From Parapedobacter pyrenivorans_A (lineage in GTDB: Bacteria; Bacteroidota; Bacteroidia; Sphingobacteriales; Sphingobacteriaceae), in assembly GCF_041925275.1 (NCBI RefSeq), contig NZ_JBHEUZ010000001.1:248001-312000 (forward strand): 64,000 nucleotides of DNA, read 5' to 3'. Positions 1-8,041 of the stretch are shown piece by piece. The notes below the pieces were generated by a model that was given only the letters and a program-made list of their open reading frames with translations, searched no databases and was not told the origin of the DNA. Position 1 is the first letter of the stretch; each line of letters opens with the position of its first letter. The position numbers and the translations under genes were made by a program.

Positions 1-519
1 AAAATTCCCATCGTCGAGTGTCACAAACGTAAGCTCAAATCCGGCCTCGATACCATTTTTACGCAGCGCATCGCTGATTTTACCATGCAACACGTTATAT
101 GACGCACTGTCTAATGTTAGTTTGTTGAACAGAAATTCCGGAAGGAGATGGCGTGGAAAAGGGGGCTGCGGCCGCGTCGGGGAACGGGCCGGGCGGAATA
201 TCGGTGCAATCATCGTTAAGCGGACACGCTTCATCATCTCCGATAGGGAGTCGGCCGACACATTGGGATACGTTTTTACAAGCTCTTCATGGAGGCGCTT
301 TTCAAATAAAGGAGTCCGCATAGCGCCGTTTTCGTTGCCGTCGCTAACACGTTCCTGCGCAAATTCCTGAACGGCATCAAATAGCACCCGTTCCGCCGTT
401 GAAACGGTATTCTCAAGATAGCGACTGTAACTACCGTACAACCATGATCCCAGTATAAGAACAATCCCTACCAACGATACAACCAGCGGGATAAAAATAA
501 TCTTAAGCTTTTCTTTCAT
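1..519 (-). CDS. N-terminal part of a membrane sensor protein, probably a histidine kinase
   Basis: The reading frame is open from an ATG at 519 to the window edge, giving 173 residues of a longer protein. Residues 1-7 are basic (MKEKLKI), followed by a single hydrophobic segment at about residues 8-28. After that comes a hydrophilic, presumably periplasmic region that starts with a helical stretch (about 30-60) and contains a proline-rich patch (PTRPQPPFPRH) near residue 110. One N-terminal transmembrane helix followed by an extracytoplasmic sensing region is the usual layout of a Bacteroidota sensor histidine kinase, but the second helix, the HisKA and the HATPase domains would lie outside the window, so the kinase call is inferred. 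It is divergent to the DUF4270 cassette. It could also be another type of membrane-anchored sensor. Confidence 0.55.
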   Translation of the reverse strand, partial: MKEKLKIIFIPLVVSLVGIVLILGSWLYGSYSRYLENTVSTAERVLFDAVQEFAQERVSDGNENGAMRTPLFEKRLHEELVKTYPNVSADSLSEMMKRVRLTMIAPIFRPARSPTRPQPPFPRHLLPEFLFNKLTLDSASYNVLHGKISDALRKNGIEAGFELTFVTLDDGNF

Positions 520-825
520 TGACCTCGTTATAGGCTGGCTTCGTCTATTCATACTTAATCATAGATTTTCCGAAGCGTTGCTTGCAACGTTAGATGGCAA
601 AGGCACCGGAAAGTTTAGTGGGGGCGAATCGTTCCAAGTGGAGAAGCAGTGGCATAGGACACGGAAAATCCGTAATCCAACCAAACTTAATTTACTGGAA
701 ATGAACTAAATCAAACAGCGCCAACTTGAATAGGCCCTCCCATCCGCTTTAACAAGATTTAACAATTTGTAACCTTGGTTAACACTCAATATGAGCAGTT
801 TTGCAGCAGTGAAATTAATACAACC
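520..825. promoter_or_regulatory. Divergent intergenic region between sensor gene and DUF4270 cassette
   Basis: About 300 bases with no credible gene, which must hold the promoters of both divergent units. A perfect dyad (CGTTGC-TT-GCAACG) lies at 576-589 and could be an operator or a small hairpin. For the plus strand, TAACCTTG at 770-777 differs by one base from the Bacteroidota -7 element TAnnTTTG, but there is no good -33 TTG at the right distance, so the promoter position is uncertain. Confidence 0.3.
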
Positions 826-2202
826 ATGAAAATTGGCATAAGGATACTTCATCATTACCATAGTTTACTGTTCGTTACAATACCCTTGTTGTTATTGATA
901 AGTTGCAAGCAAGGCGATGGAATCGGTTTTGACAATTTAGACGATGGGATGAAAGTTAACGTGGTAGACACGCTGGCCATAGAAGCGAGTACATTCCTGT
1001 TGGACCCCTTGCCAACCACGGGGCAGCATGTTCTGCTAGTTGGTAGCATAAACGACCAAGATCTTGGAAAAATCGCATCCCGGTCTTATTTCAGGCTATC
1101 GAATGAGCAATTATCGCTGAGTAGTTTGCCGGAGGGCATTTCCTACGATTCGCTATCGTTCAGCCTTTTCTACAACGGATATTCATACGGCGATACCACC
1201 CAGGCAATCACGTTGAGTTTACACCGGGTTTCAGAAACGATAGAGCCCTACGAATTTCCAATTGCATTGGAAGACGACGAATATCCCGTTTTTGCTAGTG
1301 GGGGGACCACGCTATTGGCCGATCGCCATTTCGACTATGCAGCCCGACCGCTTGGTTCCATACGGTTTATACCCCATCCAAATACGGCCGGCGATAGCGT
1401 AACGATCAGATTGGATGATACGTTTGGGCGTACCCTATTCGACATGGCGACAAACAATGACACGCGGCTCACCGTGCAGGAGGAGTTTGTGGATTTCTTG
1501 AAGGGCCTTGCCTTGGTTCCCGCCGATGAGACCGGTGCCGTCATTGGCTTCCGTGATTCCGTGTTGCTCAACATCCATTATTCGTATGAGTCCCAAAGCC
1601 ACGGTATGAAAGAAAATGGAAAAATCACCTTTCCAATCGGGGCTGACGCCTATCAATTCAATCGCATCGCAACAGACCGCACGGGTACGCCACTCGCCGA
1701 GTTGTCGTATCAACATGATAACATCCCTTCGTCGTTGACCGGCAATAGGACGTTCATACAAGGGGCCAGTGGCATAGTAACCCGACTAACATTCCCCACA
1801 TCGAAACTCTTCTTGAATGACGGTCTGATAGCGATAAGCAAAGCCCAACTGATCATCGAAACAGACCAGTCTTCGGACCATCTTTTCATCCCCCCGAGCG
1901 CATTGATATTGATGACGGCGAACCGATACGGCACCCCTACTTCTGTGTTGCAATACAATGGGCAAACGCAAGCCGCCTACTATCAGTCGCCCGGTGGCGC
2001 CGGTGGCGCGGAAAATGGGCGGTATGTATTTGATATGACGGACTACGTCAGCAAACTGCGGCTTACCTCCGCCGACCAAACGGAGAGCCTGTTACTTTCG
2101 CTACCGCTGGATGGGTTGATGGCTACGGTAAACCGCCTGAACATTGCCGCAACAGCAGAAAAGCCCGCTATTAAATTGCACATTATGTACGTAAAAATCT
2201 AG
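826..2202 (+). CDS. DUF4270 family outer-membrane lipoprotein
   Basis: 458 residues. The start is set at the ATG at 826 because it opens a lipoprotein signal peptide (basic and His-rich n-region, hydrophobic core, lipobox LLIS before Cys at about residue 27). The frame itself extends upstream to a TTG at 775, which would bury the signal. The mature protein begins with the pattern of DUF4270 proteins of Bacteroidota: TFLLDPLPTTG, then LLVGS, then LGKIASRSYFRL, then YDSLSFSLFYNGYSYGDTT. These are beta-rich surface or periplasmic lipoproteins of unknown function, often next to Kelch-repeat proteins. The next gene starts 5 bases after the stop, so the two are almost certainly co-transcribed. The family call is firm; no biochemical role is claimed. 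Confidence 0.8.
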   Translation: MKIGIRILHHYHSLLFVTIPLLLLISCKQGDGIGFDNLDDGMKVNVVDTLAIEASTFLLDPLPTTGQHVLLVGSINDQDLGKIASRSYFRLSNEQLSLSSLPEGISYDSLSFSLFYNGYSYGDTTQAITLSLHRVSETIEPYEFPIALEDDEYPVFASGGTTLLADRHFDYAARPLGSIRFIPHPNTAGDSVTIRLDDTFGRTLFDMATNNDTRLTVQEEFVDFLKGLALVPADETGAVIGFRDSVLLNIHYSYESQSHGMKENGKITFPIGADAYQFNRIATDRTGTPLAELSYQHDNIPSSLTGNRTFIQGASGIVTRLTFPTSKLFLNDGLIAISKAQLIIETDQSSDHLFIPPSALILMTANRYGTPTSVLQYNGQTQAAYYQSPGGAGGAENGRYVFDMTDYVSKLRLTSADQTESLLLSLPLDGLMATVNRLNIAATAEKPAIKLHIMYVKI

Positions 2203-2207
2203 AATAA

Positions 2208-3200
2208 ATGAATATGAATTGGTTAATCAAATTATTATTACTCGCTATTGTACTGGTTACCGGCGCGGCCTGTTCCTCCGATGACTCGGATGATCCGGAC
2301 GAATGGACAAAAGGAGCGGATTTCGAGGGCCTTCCGAGAAGTGGGGCTGCCAGTTTTGAAATTGGTGGCTACACCTACCTCACTACGGGATATGGGACAA
2401 ACTCCAACCGATTCGTAGATACTTGGCGTTTTAATCCGGCACAGCAAAATTGGACACGCGTAGCGGATTTCCCCGGTGGCGCGCGCAACAATGCGGTGTC
2501 TTTCGTGATGGATGGGAAAGGATACGTGGGGTTGGGGACAAATTCGACCGTGATGTTCCAGGATTTCTATCAGTATGACCCCGATAGCGATGCATGGTCG
2601 CGCGTTGCCGACTTTGAAGGAGCGGCCCGGTATGGTGCAGTTGCTTTCACTCTCAATGGCATTGGTTACGTGGGTACGGGAAAAGACATGGATGGGCAAG
2701 ATTATAACGACCTATACTCCTACACGCCCGGTACGGACGGTGGCCAATGGACAAAGGTAGCCAGCACGCCAAACAAACGGTCTTTTGCATTTGCCTTTGT
2801 GCTGAATGACCTGGCGTACCTAGGAGGCGGTACGAGTAACAACCAAAATGTATCTACATTCTACTCGTTTGATGGAACCTCATGGGTTGAAAAAGAACCG
2901 CTATCGGGGCGTGATGATGACTATACCTACAACCTGACCAGACTTAGCCCCTCGGTATTCGTGTTGAATGGGTATCCTTACATATCCGGCGGACTAACCA
3001 GCAACGGTGGTTCGGCAACAGGCACTACCTGGCGGTATATGGTATCGGGCGATTACTGGGAAGAACACCAGGTATTTCCGGGGTCCTTTCGCCACCAAGC
3101 TGTTTCCTTTGTGCATGATGGTGCCGCCTATGTCGTGACAGGCCGCAGTGGCACCTCACCATTTTACGACATGTGGCGGTTTATCCCTAATCCTTGGTAG
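2208..3200 (+). CDS. Kelch-repeat beta-propeller lipoprotein
   Basis: 330 residues. Starts MNMNWLIKLLLL and has a lipobox (TGAAC, Cys at about residue 22) followed by an acidic linker of Ser/Asp residues. The rest is five to six Kelch-type blades of about 50 residues. Each has a Gly-Gly/Gly-Tyr turn (IGGYTYLTTGYG, MDGKGYVGLGTN, LNGIGYVGTGKD, LNDLAYLGGGT, LNGYPYISGGL, HDGAAYVVTGRS) and a conserved aromatic pair (DTWRFNP, DFYQYDPDSDAWSRVADF). Kelch propellers of this kind bind proteins or glycans; the NanM/galactose-oxidase-like fold is the nearest general comparison. Position directly after a DUF4270 lipoprotein suggests both act in one envelope complex. Function unknown; an alternative start is the ATG six bases downstream. 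Confidence 0.8.
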   Translation: MNMNWLIKLLLLAIVLVTGAACSSDDSDDPDEWTKGADFEGLPRSGAASFEIGGYTYLTTGYGTNSNRFVDTWRFNPAQQNWTRVADFPGGARNNAVSFVMDGKGYVGLGTNSTVMFQDFYQYDPDSDAWSRVADFEGAARYGAVAFTLNGIGYVGTGKDMDGQDYNDLYSYTPGTDGGQWTKVASTPNKRSFAFAFVLNDLAYLGGGTSNNQNVSTFYSFDGTSWVEKEPLSGRDDDYTYNLTRLSPSVFVLNGYPYISGGLTSNGGSATGTTWRYMVSGDYWEEHQVFPGSFRHQAVSFVHDGAAYVVTGRSGTSPFYDMWRFIPNPW

Positions 3201-3204
3201 TCCC

Positions 3205-3858
3205 ATGAGCGATACGATAAAAAGAGCATTGGCCGTTTGCTGCATCATGTTTACGTTGGTTCGCGCGGCACATCCGCAAGACCGGAAAATAAATTACGGC
3301 GTTGCCGTGGGTGCCACCCATCCGGTCTACGTGCTTAGCAACATTAGCAGTGGTGTAAGCCGATCGGCATCCAGCACGTACAACGGGCAACTATCCAGCT
3401 GGGTTTCATGGTCTCCAACCCCATACGCGGGGTTGGAGGCGGGTGCGTCCGTCGTTGGATTAGGAGCCAAGTTAACCCAATCCGAATTTGGTAGCCGTGA
3501 TGTCATCCAACACACCTATTGGCTTCAGTTTCCCGTCAATATTATCGGGAAACTACCGTTGAGAGACTCGAGTAACTTCTTCGTAAAAGCCGGGGGTTAC
3601 GTTGGAGTAGGTTTGTTTGGGAGCAACAATGTACCCAACGACTACACCGGTTCGGCAACGCAAGATTTCTCGTTTGGCGAACGTGAAACACAACAACCCG
3701 TGGATATCGGTTGGACCCTCAACATGGGTTATAAACTAAAATCGGGCTATTTGATTAGCGTGGGCTATCAGCAAGGAATCAGCGATATCGCTCCAAGCCA
3801 AGCGGCATATGAGCAACGAAACCGGGCTTATACACTCAGCATCGGCTACGAGTTTTAG
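3205..3858 (+). CDS. Small outer-membrane beta-barrel protein
   Basis: 217 residues from the ATG at 3205, four bases after the Kelch gene's stop; a GTG further upstream would overlap the Kelch gene and lacks a signal. A signal peptide (MSDTIKRALAVCC, then a hydrophobic core ending near AHPQ) is followed by alternating amphipathic strands typical of the OMP beta-brl / PorT-like family: YGVAVGATHPVYVL, WVSWSPTPYAGLEAGASV, FFVKAGGYVGVGLFG, GWTLNMGYKLKSGYLISVGYQQG. It ends in Ala-Tyr-Thr-Leu-Ser-Ile-Gly-Tyr-Glu-Phe, a terminal aromatic as expected for an outer-membrane barrel signature. It is the last gene of the three-gene cassette and probably anchors or accompanies the two lipoproteins. The barrel call is firm, the function unknown. 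Confidence 0.75.
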   Translation: MSDTIKRALAVCCIMFTLVRAAHPQDRKINYGVAVGATHPVYVLSNISSGVSRSASSTYNGQLSSWVSWSPTPYAGLEAGASVVGLGAKLTQSEFGSRDVIQHTYWLQFPVNIIGKLPLRDSSNFFVKAGGYVGVGLFGSNNVPNDYTGSATQDFSFGERETQQPVDIGWTLNMGYKLKSGYLISVGYQQGISDIAPSQAAYEQRNRAYTLSIGYEF

Positions 3859-3891
3859 CCTATTCCACTTCCCTAGCCGGGCACTGCTGAA

Positions 3892-3932
3892 AGCGATAGG
3901 CCGCCTCAAAACGAAGGAGATGGCCTATCGTT
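3892..3932. terminator. Stem-loop between convergent gene clusters
   Basis: An 11-bp inverted repeat (AGCGATAGGCC at 3892-3902 with GGCCTATCGTT at 3922-3932, one G-T pair) with a 19-base loop. It sits between the plus-strand barrel gene and the minus-strand GH78 gene, whose stop is four bases away. There is no strong T-run, so it is a bidirectional terminator-like hairpin rather than a textbook one. Confidence 0.5.
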
Positions 3933-3935
3933 GTA

Positions 3936-5657
3936 TTACTTCTTCCGTATAATGGTGACTTCTTCGGGTGCAGCGATCGTCGATACCACCTTACCGTCTT
4001 TATCTTTCCGGTGGCTCACATGTATGGGCCCGTAGGGGGTCGGGTACGTTCCTTCGGCATATTCCAAATCGCCCAGGTGCGGATCCACCAGCACGGTCTT
4101 GCTCCTCGGGGCCACCACTTTGATACCCAATACATGCTCCGTAAGCCACGATGTAGGGCCCGACGCCCATCCGTGGCATAGGCTATGGCGCAACCCTACA
4201 TAGCAATACGCACCGTAGTCGCCATGGATATCCTTTTTCCCAGCAGGCACGAGCTCATCGATCCGGCTTGCATTGGGCAACCATTCCATATTGAAGTCCT
4301 CCCAAAAGGTGGTAGCTCCCAGGTCAAGCATGCCCCCCCAATAACTACGGATTACATCCAATGCACCTTGGTAGTTACCTGCTTTGGCCATTGCCTGAAG
4401 CATATAATAACCATAGAACGTAGAGAAGTTCTTGGCCCCGCCAACGGCCAGCACGTCGGCATTGGCGGTTGCAGGGTCTACCATATCGGTGATGGCCATG
4501 AGTGCAGCAGCTTGCTTGGACTGCCCCATCGGCGGCGTGTATTTCTTCAAACGTTTCACTGCTTCGCCAGCAATGCGATGCGTTTCGTTGTCGCCCATGA
4601 CCTCACTCAGTTTCGCCGCTGTGGATAGCGACCAGATGGTCATGGCTTGCAACCCGGCATGCACGGCATCGGCATCCTCGCTGGAGGGCCAATCGAGAAA
4701 CCGGTTGCCATCCATCCGTTCCTTTCCATCGGGGCCAACTTTCGAAACAATCTGTTTGACCAACCCCGAGAGATAAGGCTGTTGTTCCTTCAAGTAGTCC
4801 AGATCGCCATGGTGCATGTACCAATCGTGGTGCAGGATGATCCACCACATCGAGTAGGTGCTGATACCGCTCATCCAATTGGGAAGCGGCGTAACATCGC
4901 GGGCCAAATCCAAGCTCTTTGGCACCACCTCGTTGTAGCCAAACACAGTGTTTACGGTAGCCACTTCAGGATGGAGGTCGCCTACCCACACGAGCCGGTC
5001 GCGTTTGATCCCATCCCACAGGTAGTCCTGCATATTGAGGTGGACGGTATAGGCGCCCGTCTTCCAGATTTCGTTCAGACGCTCATCGCTGCTCGTAAAC
5101 GAACCCACGTAAGGAATGTCGCGGTAGGTGAAAATTGCCCGCACCTCTTTCAAATGCAATTCGGCATCGTTATCTAGTAAATCGATTCGGACAAAACGGA
5201 ACCCGCTCTCGCCTACCTGGATTTTACCCAGCCAAGGCACCTGCATGTTGAAATCGCGGATGGCGTGGTCATTGGTTGCTCCTTTTTCACCAATGTCGGC
5301 CATCGCTTCACTCACGGACTCACCGAAACGTACGCGGATGTTGCGCGGGGTATTCCCGGGCGACCACATGCCGGTGACGATTTCCAGGCCACCGTGCAAT
5401 TCCTTACCGAAATCGAGCAAGATGCTCGATTGCTCATCGCCGGTATTTTTGAGCACACAGATGCTGGCGTTGGTCAGGTCGGCCTGCCCATTGCCGGGCA
5501 CCAGCAGTTGTTCCATATTGGATACGGCACCCGATTGCCATATGACACGTACCGGCGACACATAGGTCCGCACGATTTCGGTTTTGCCATCGGCAAAACA
5601 AGGCACCATAAATTGCAGTGAAAATAACGCAGTTAAAAAAGTGTACAGACGCTTCAT
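3936..5657 (-). CDS. GH78-like six-hairpin glycosidase (short form), PUL1
   Basis: 573 residues with an N-terminal signal peptide (hydrophobic core, cut near CFADG). Residues about 60-180 are a beta-sandwich of the kind that precedes the GH78 catalytic domain. From about 190 on the protein is an (alpha/alpha)6 toroid. The segment DGIKRDRLVWVGDLHPE at about 213-229 corresponds to the acid-residue motif of GH78 (canonical form DCPxRERxxWxGDA). A C-terminal beta domain has the usual LGIKV-type and VDPHLGDLEYAEGTYPTPYG motifs. It is shorter than the full rhamnosidase and lacks the fibronectin-like N-terminal domain. Third enzyme of PUL1, 116 bases after the previous one. Alpha-L-rhamnosidase activity is inferred; the divergent motif leaves room for another specificity. 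Confidence 0.7.
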   Translation of the reverse strand: MKRLYTFLTALFSLQFMVPCFADGKTEIVRTYVSPVRVIWQSGAVSNMEQLLVPGNGQADLTNASICVLKNTGDEQSSILLDFGKELHGGLEIVTGMWSPGNTPRNIRVRFGESVSEAMADIGEKGATNDHAIRDFNMQVPWLGKIQVGESGFRFVRIDLLDNDAELHLKEVRAIFTYRDIPYVGSFTSSDERLNEIWKTGAYTVHLNMQDYLWDGIKRDRLVWVGDLHPEVATVNTVFGYNEVVPKSLDLARDVTPLPNWMSGISTYSMWWIILHHDWYMHHGDLDYLKEQQPYLSGLVKQIVSKVGPDGKERMDGNRFLDWPSSEDADAVHAGLQAMTIWSLSTAAKLSEVMGDNETHRIAGEAVKRLKKYTPPMGQSKQAAALMAITDMVDPATANADVLAVGGAKNFSTFYGYYMLQAMAKAGNYQGALDVIRSYWGGMLDLGATTFWEDFNMEWLPNASRIDELVPAGKKDIHGDYGAYCYVGLRHSLCHGWASGPTSWLTEHVLGIKVVAPRSKTVLVDPHLGDLEYAEGTYPTPYGPIHVSHRKDKDGKVVSTIAAPEEVTIIRKK

Positions 5658-5707
5658 CAGAGGTTAGCTTACAATAAAAATAATCACCGCAAGATAGCGA
5701 TGATCCC

Positions 5708-5731
5708 GGTAAGGCGCATCCTGTGCTTACC
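5708..5731. other. Hairpin between the second and third GH78 genes of PUL1
   Basis: A stem of ten pairs (GGTAA then GCGCA, pairing with TGTGC then TTACC, one bulged G, one G-T pair, loop TCC) in the 116-base gap. There is no T-run beside it on the minus strand. It could stabilise or process the mRNA between the two glycosidase genes. Confidence 0.3.
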
Positions 5732-5773
5732 CGATGGTTAGCGTTGCCAAGCTACTGTGTTTAACGACATACT

Positions 5774-8041
5774 TCAACGCAAATCGACCGTGATACGATA
5801 GCTACCACTGGGGAGCCGGGGCAGCTTCAATAGCCCATCCACGGGCTTAACTTCCGTCGCTTCGCCATTGATGGTCATGTGCGCACGCTTTTTGGCCGTA
5901 TACGGCAGCTCCACCGCTGCCACGGTGTTCCCGGGCACGGAGAGCTCCAGCGTGTACGTTGAATGGTCTTGCCGGCACGAAACCTCCACAGCGCCTTTGA
6001 CCGTTGGCACGCTAACCGTGGCCCATTCCAATGAACCGATTTGCGGCCGCACGCGGAACACGTCCCAGCCCGGTTCCAATGGCTCGACCCCCATCAGCTT
6101 ACGTGGAATGACATTGGCCGGAACCGCACCCCATGCATGGTTCCAATCTTGGTTGGGCTTGTACTTATTATCCCAAGCCTCCATGGTCACCGTGCTTCCC
6201 GCCCGGATCATATTGTACCAGCTGCGATCGTCTTGCGACGCCAATAGCGACAAACCGTACTCAGCGGCACCGGCCTCGTAAACAGCATCCATCAAGAATT
6301 GGCTGCCATATACGCTGCATGCCATGCCGCGCGAGCGGATGAAGGCCATCACCCGATCGGATTTCGATGCGGGTACCAGGCCAAAGGCCAGCGCCATCAT
6401 ATTGGTATGCAACGAGGCGTGGTCGGTATCTACCCCATCGCGGTAATTGCCCGAGCGGTTATCCCACAGCAAGGATTGGAAGGACCGGTGGGTCTCGTCT
6501 GCCTTGTTCGAAAAGGCCACCGCGTCCTCTTCGAACCCGAGCGCAGCAGCCAGCTTGGCCATATCGCACAACGCTTTATAGTGGAACGCATTCACCACCG
6601 CATTAAAATCGGTAAACACAAACCCATCCGTCTCGCCGTTGCCCACCATGCCAAAGCCACCGGTATGCGGCCAGTCTACGATATCGCGAAGGGCATCGCC
6701 CCGATAGTGGATGGCATTCATCAATTGTTTTGTCTGCTTGCCTTTCGTGGTGCTGATCAGGCCATTGGCTTCCCGTAGCGGCAGCAGCAACTTGGCCTTC
6801 AAATCGTCATAATGGTGACGGACCGAGCGGATGTCGCCGGTATACAGGTAATCGTTGTAGGCCATCAATACGGATTGCAGAATCCATTCGGTAGGCCAAG
6901 TCGCGTTATGCAGTAGGTATTCATGCGACCTGCGGGCCATCGAGTATTCGTTGTCCACCCCGTAGTGGCTAAGTTGATTAATGTAAGCGTCTGCCTCGTA
7001 GGGGATGCGTTCACGATCGCCATCTACATAGATACCGGCAAACGAGGTTGCCTTGATGCTGTACTTACATAATTCCCATACGGCATTCAACACCGAATCG
7101 GAGCTCTCGAAGTGAGAGGTGAAGTCGTCGAAGGGGTAATGGGCCGTGGATCGGACGATATCACTTGCTTCCACCGCTTGCACATACCCATCGAGTTCAA
7201 CGTAGCGGAATGGCATCACCTCACCGATATAAGCCGGCATGAGGATGGCTTGCCTACCGGTGTTCCGGCGGTCTGGTCTGAATTGCACATGGTAGGTATG
7301 CCTCCCCCGCTTCAGCGGAAGCTGATATTCGGCATATCGGATGGTCCCGCCAGGTTTACGGTTTATCGTCCCATCGGCGTTGACAGCCTCGCCAAGCCTT
7401 ACCGTGACGGTGTCCATTCCCGCCGGTGATGTCAGCGTAAGCCGCAGCTGGCCAAAGGACGCTTTTCCGAAATCGATGCGTATTTGGTGCTGGGACGCCG
7501 ACAGGCGCTGGGGTACCTCGTCGGTTTTCTGCAACGGATAAAAGGCCGTCTGGTAGTCGTGCAGGGTATCTGCGGTACGGAATTGGCTGATGGGTGACCA
7601 CGCGCTCGTTACCCCATCTTCATTCCACACCCTCACCTGCCATGCATAGCCGGTATTCGGGTCAAGCGGCCGGCCATCGTAAACGACACCGGTGGAAGTG
7701 TCAGATGTGACCTTGCCCGAATCCCATACATCCACGATACCTTTTGCCAGACTGTCGGCATGGGTCGCCATTACAATCTGGTAGGCAGATTGCGTAGCTC
7801 CACGGCTGGCGCTTGACAACTCCCATCCCAGCAGCGGCTGCTTGTTGGCAATTCGTACCTGCTCTCCGCTTTCGCGGCTATAGCCAACTACCGGATAGCC
7901 ATTTACTACCTGAAGCATGGGATACTCCAACAGGTCGACTTTAAGGTTAAGCACGTTAACATGCTGGCCGTAAACGGTGAGGGCACCCTGTGCCATCAAT
8001 ACCCATAAAAGGCACATCCGAGTCAATGGAAATTTACGCAT
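5774..8041 (-). CDS. GH78-type alpha-L-rhamnosidase, PUL1
   Basis: 755 residues from the ATG at 8041, which shares one base with the stop of the upstream paralogue (TGATG), a translational-coupling arrangement. A signal peptide ends near TVYGQ. Residues about 50-155 form an Fn3-like domain with the GH78 N-terminal pattern (YQIVMATHADSL, VWDSGKV, YAWQVRVWNEDG, SAWS). Residues about 160-290 are beta-sandwich. The catalytic toroid carries DGDRERIPYEADAYINQL at about 339-356, the variant in which the usual Gly-Asp-Ala is Glu-Ala-Asp-Ala. A C-terminal beta-sandwich has the GAVEVSCRQ and PSGSYRITV motifs. The expected role is removal of terminal rhamnose from oligosaccharides in the periplasm. Closely similar in layout to its upstream neighbour, so probably a tandem duplication. 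Confidence 0.8.
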   Translation of the reverse strand: MRKFPLTRMCLLWVLMAQGALTVYGQHVNVLNLKVDLLEYPMLQVVNGYPVVGYSRESGEQVRIANKQPLLGWELSSASRGATQSAYQIVMATHADSLAKGIVDVWDSGKVTSDTSTGVVYDGRPLDPNTGYAWQVRVWNEDGVTSAWSPISQFRTADTLHDYQTAFYPLQKTDEVPQRLSASQHQIRIDFGKASFGQLRLTLTSPAGMDTVTVRLGEAVNADGTINRKPGGTIRYAEYQLPLKRGRHTYHVQFRPDRRNTGRQAILMPAYIGEVMPFRYVELDGYVQAVEASDIVRSTAHYPFDDFTSHFESSDSVLNAVWELCKYSIKATSFAGIYVDGDRERIPYEADAYINQLSHYGVDNEYSMARRSHEYLLHNATWPTEWILQSVLMAYNDYLYTGDIRSVRHHYDDLKAKLLLPLREANGLISTTKGKQTKQLMNAIHYRGDALRDIVDWPHTGGFGMVGNGETDGFVFTDFNAVVNAFHYKALCDMAKLAAALGFEEDAVAFSNKADETHRSFQSLLWDNRSGNYRDGVDTDHASLHTNMMALAFGLVPASKSDRVMAFIRSRGMACSVYGSQFLMDAVYEAGAAEYGLSLLASQDDRSWYNMIRAGSTVTMEAWDNKYKPNQDWNHAWGAVPANVIPRKLMGVEPLEPGWDVFRVRPQIGSLEWATVSVPTVKGAVEVSCRQDHSTYTLELSVPGNTVAAVELPYTAKKRAHMTINGEATEVKPVDGLLKLPRLPSGSYRITVDLR

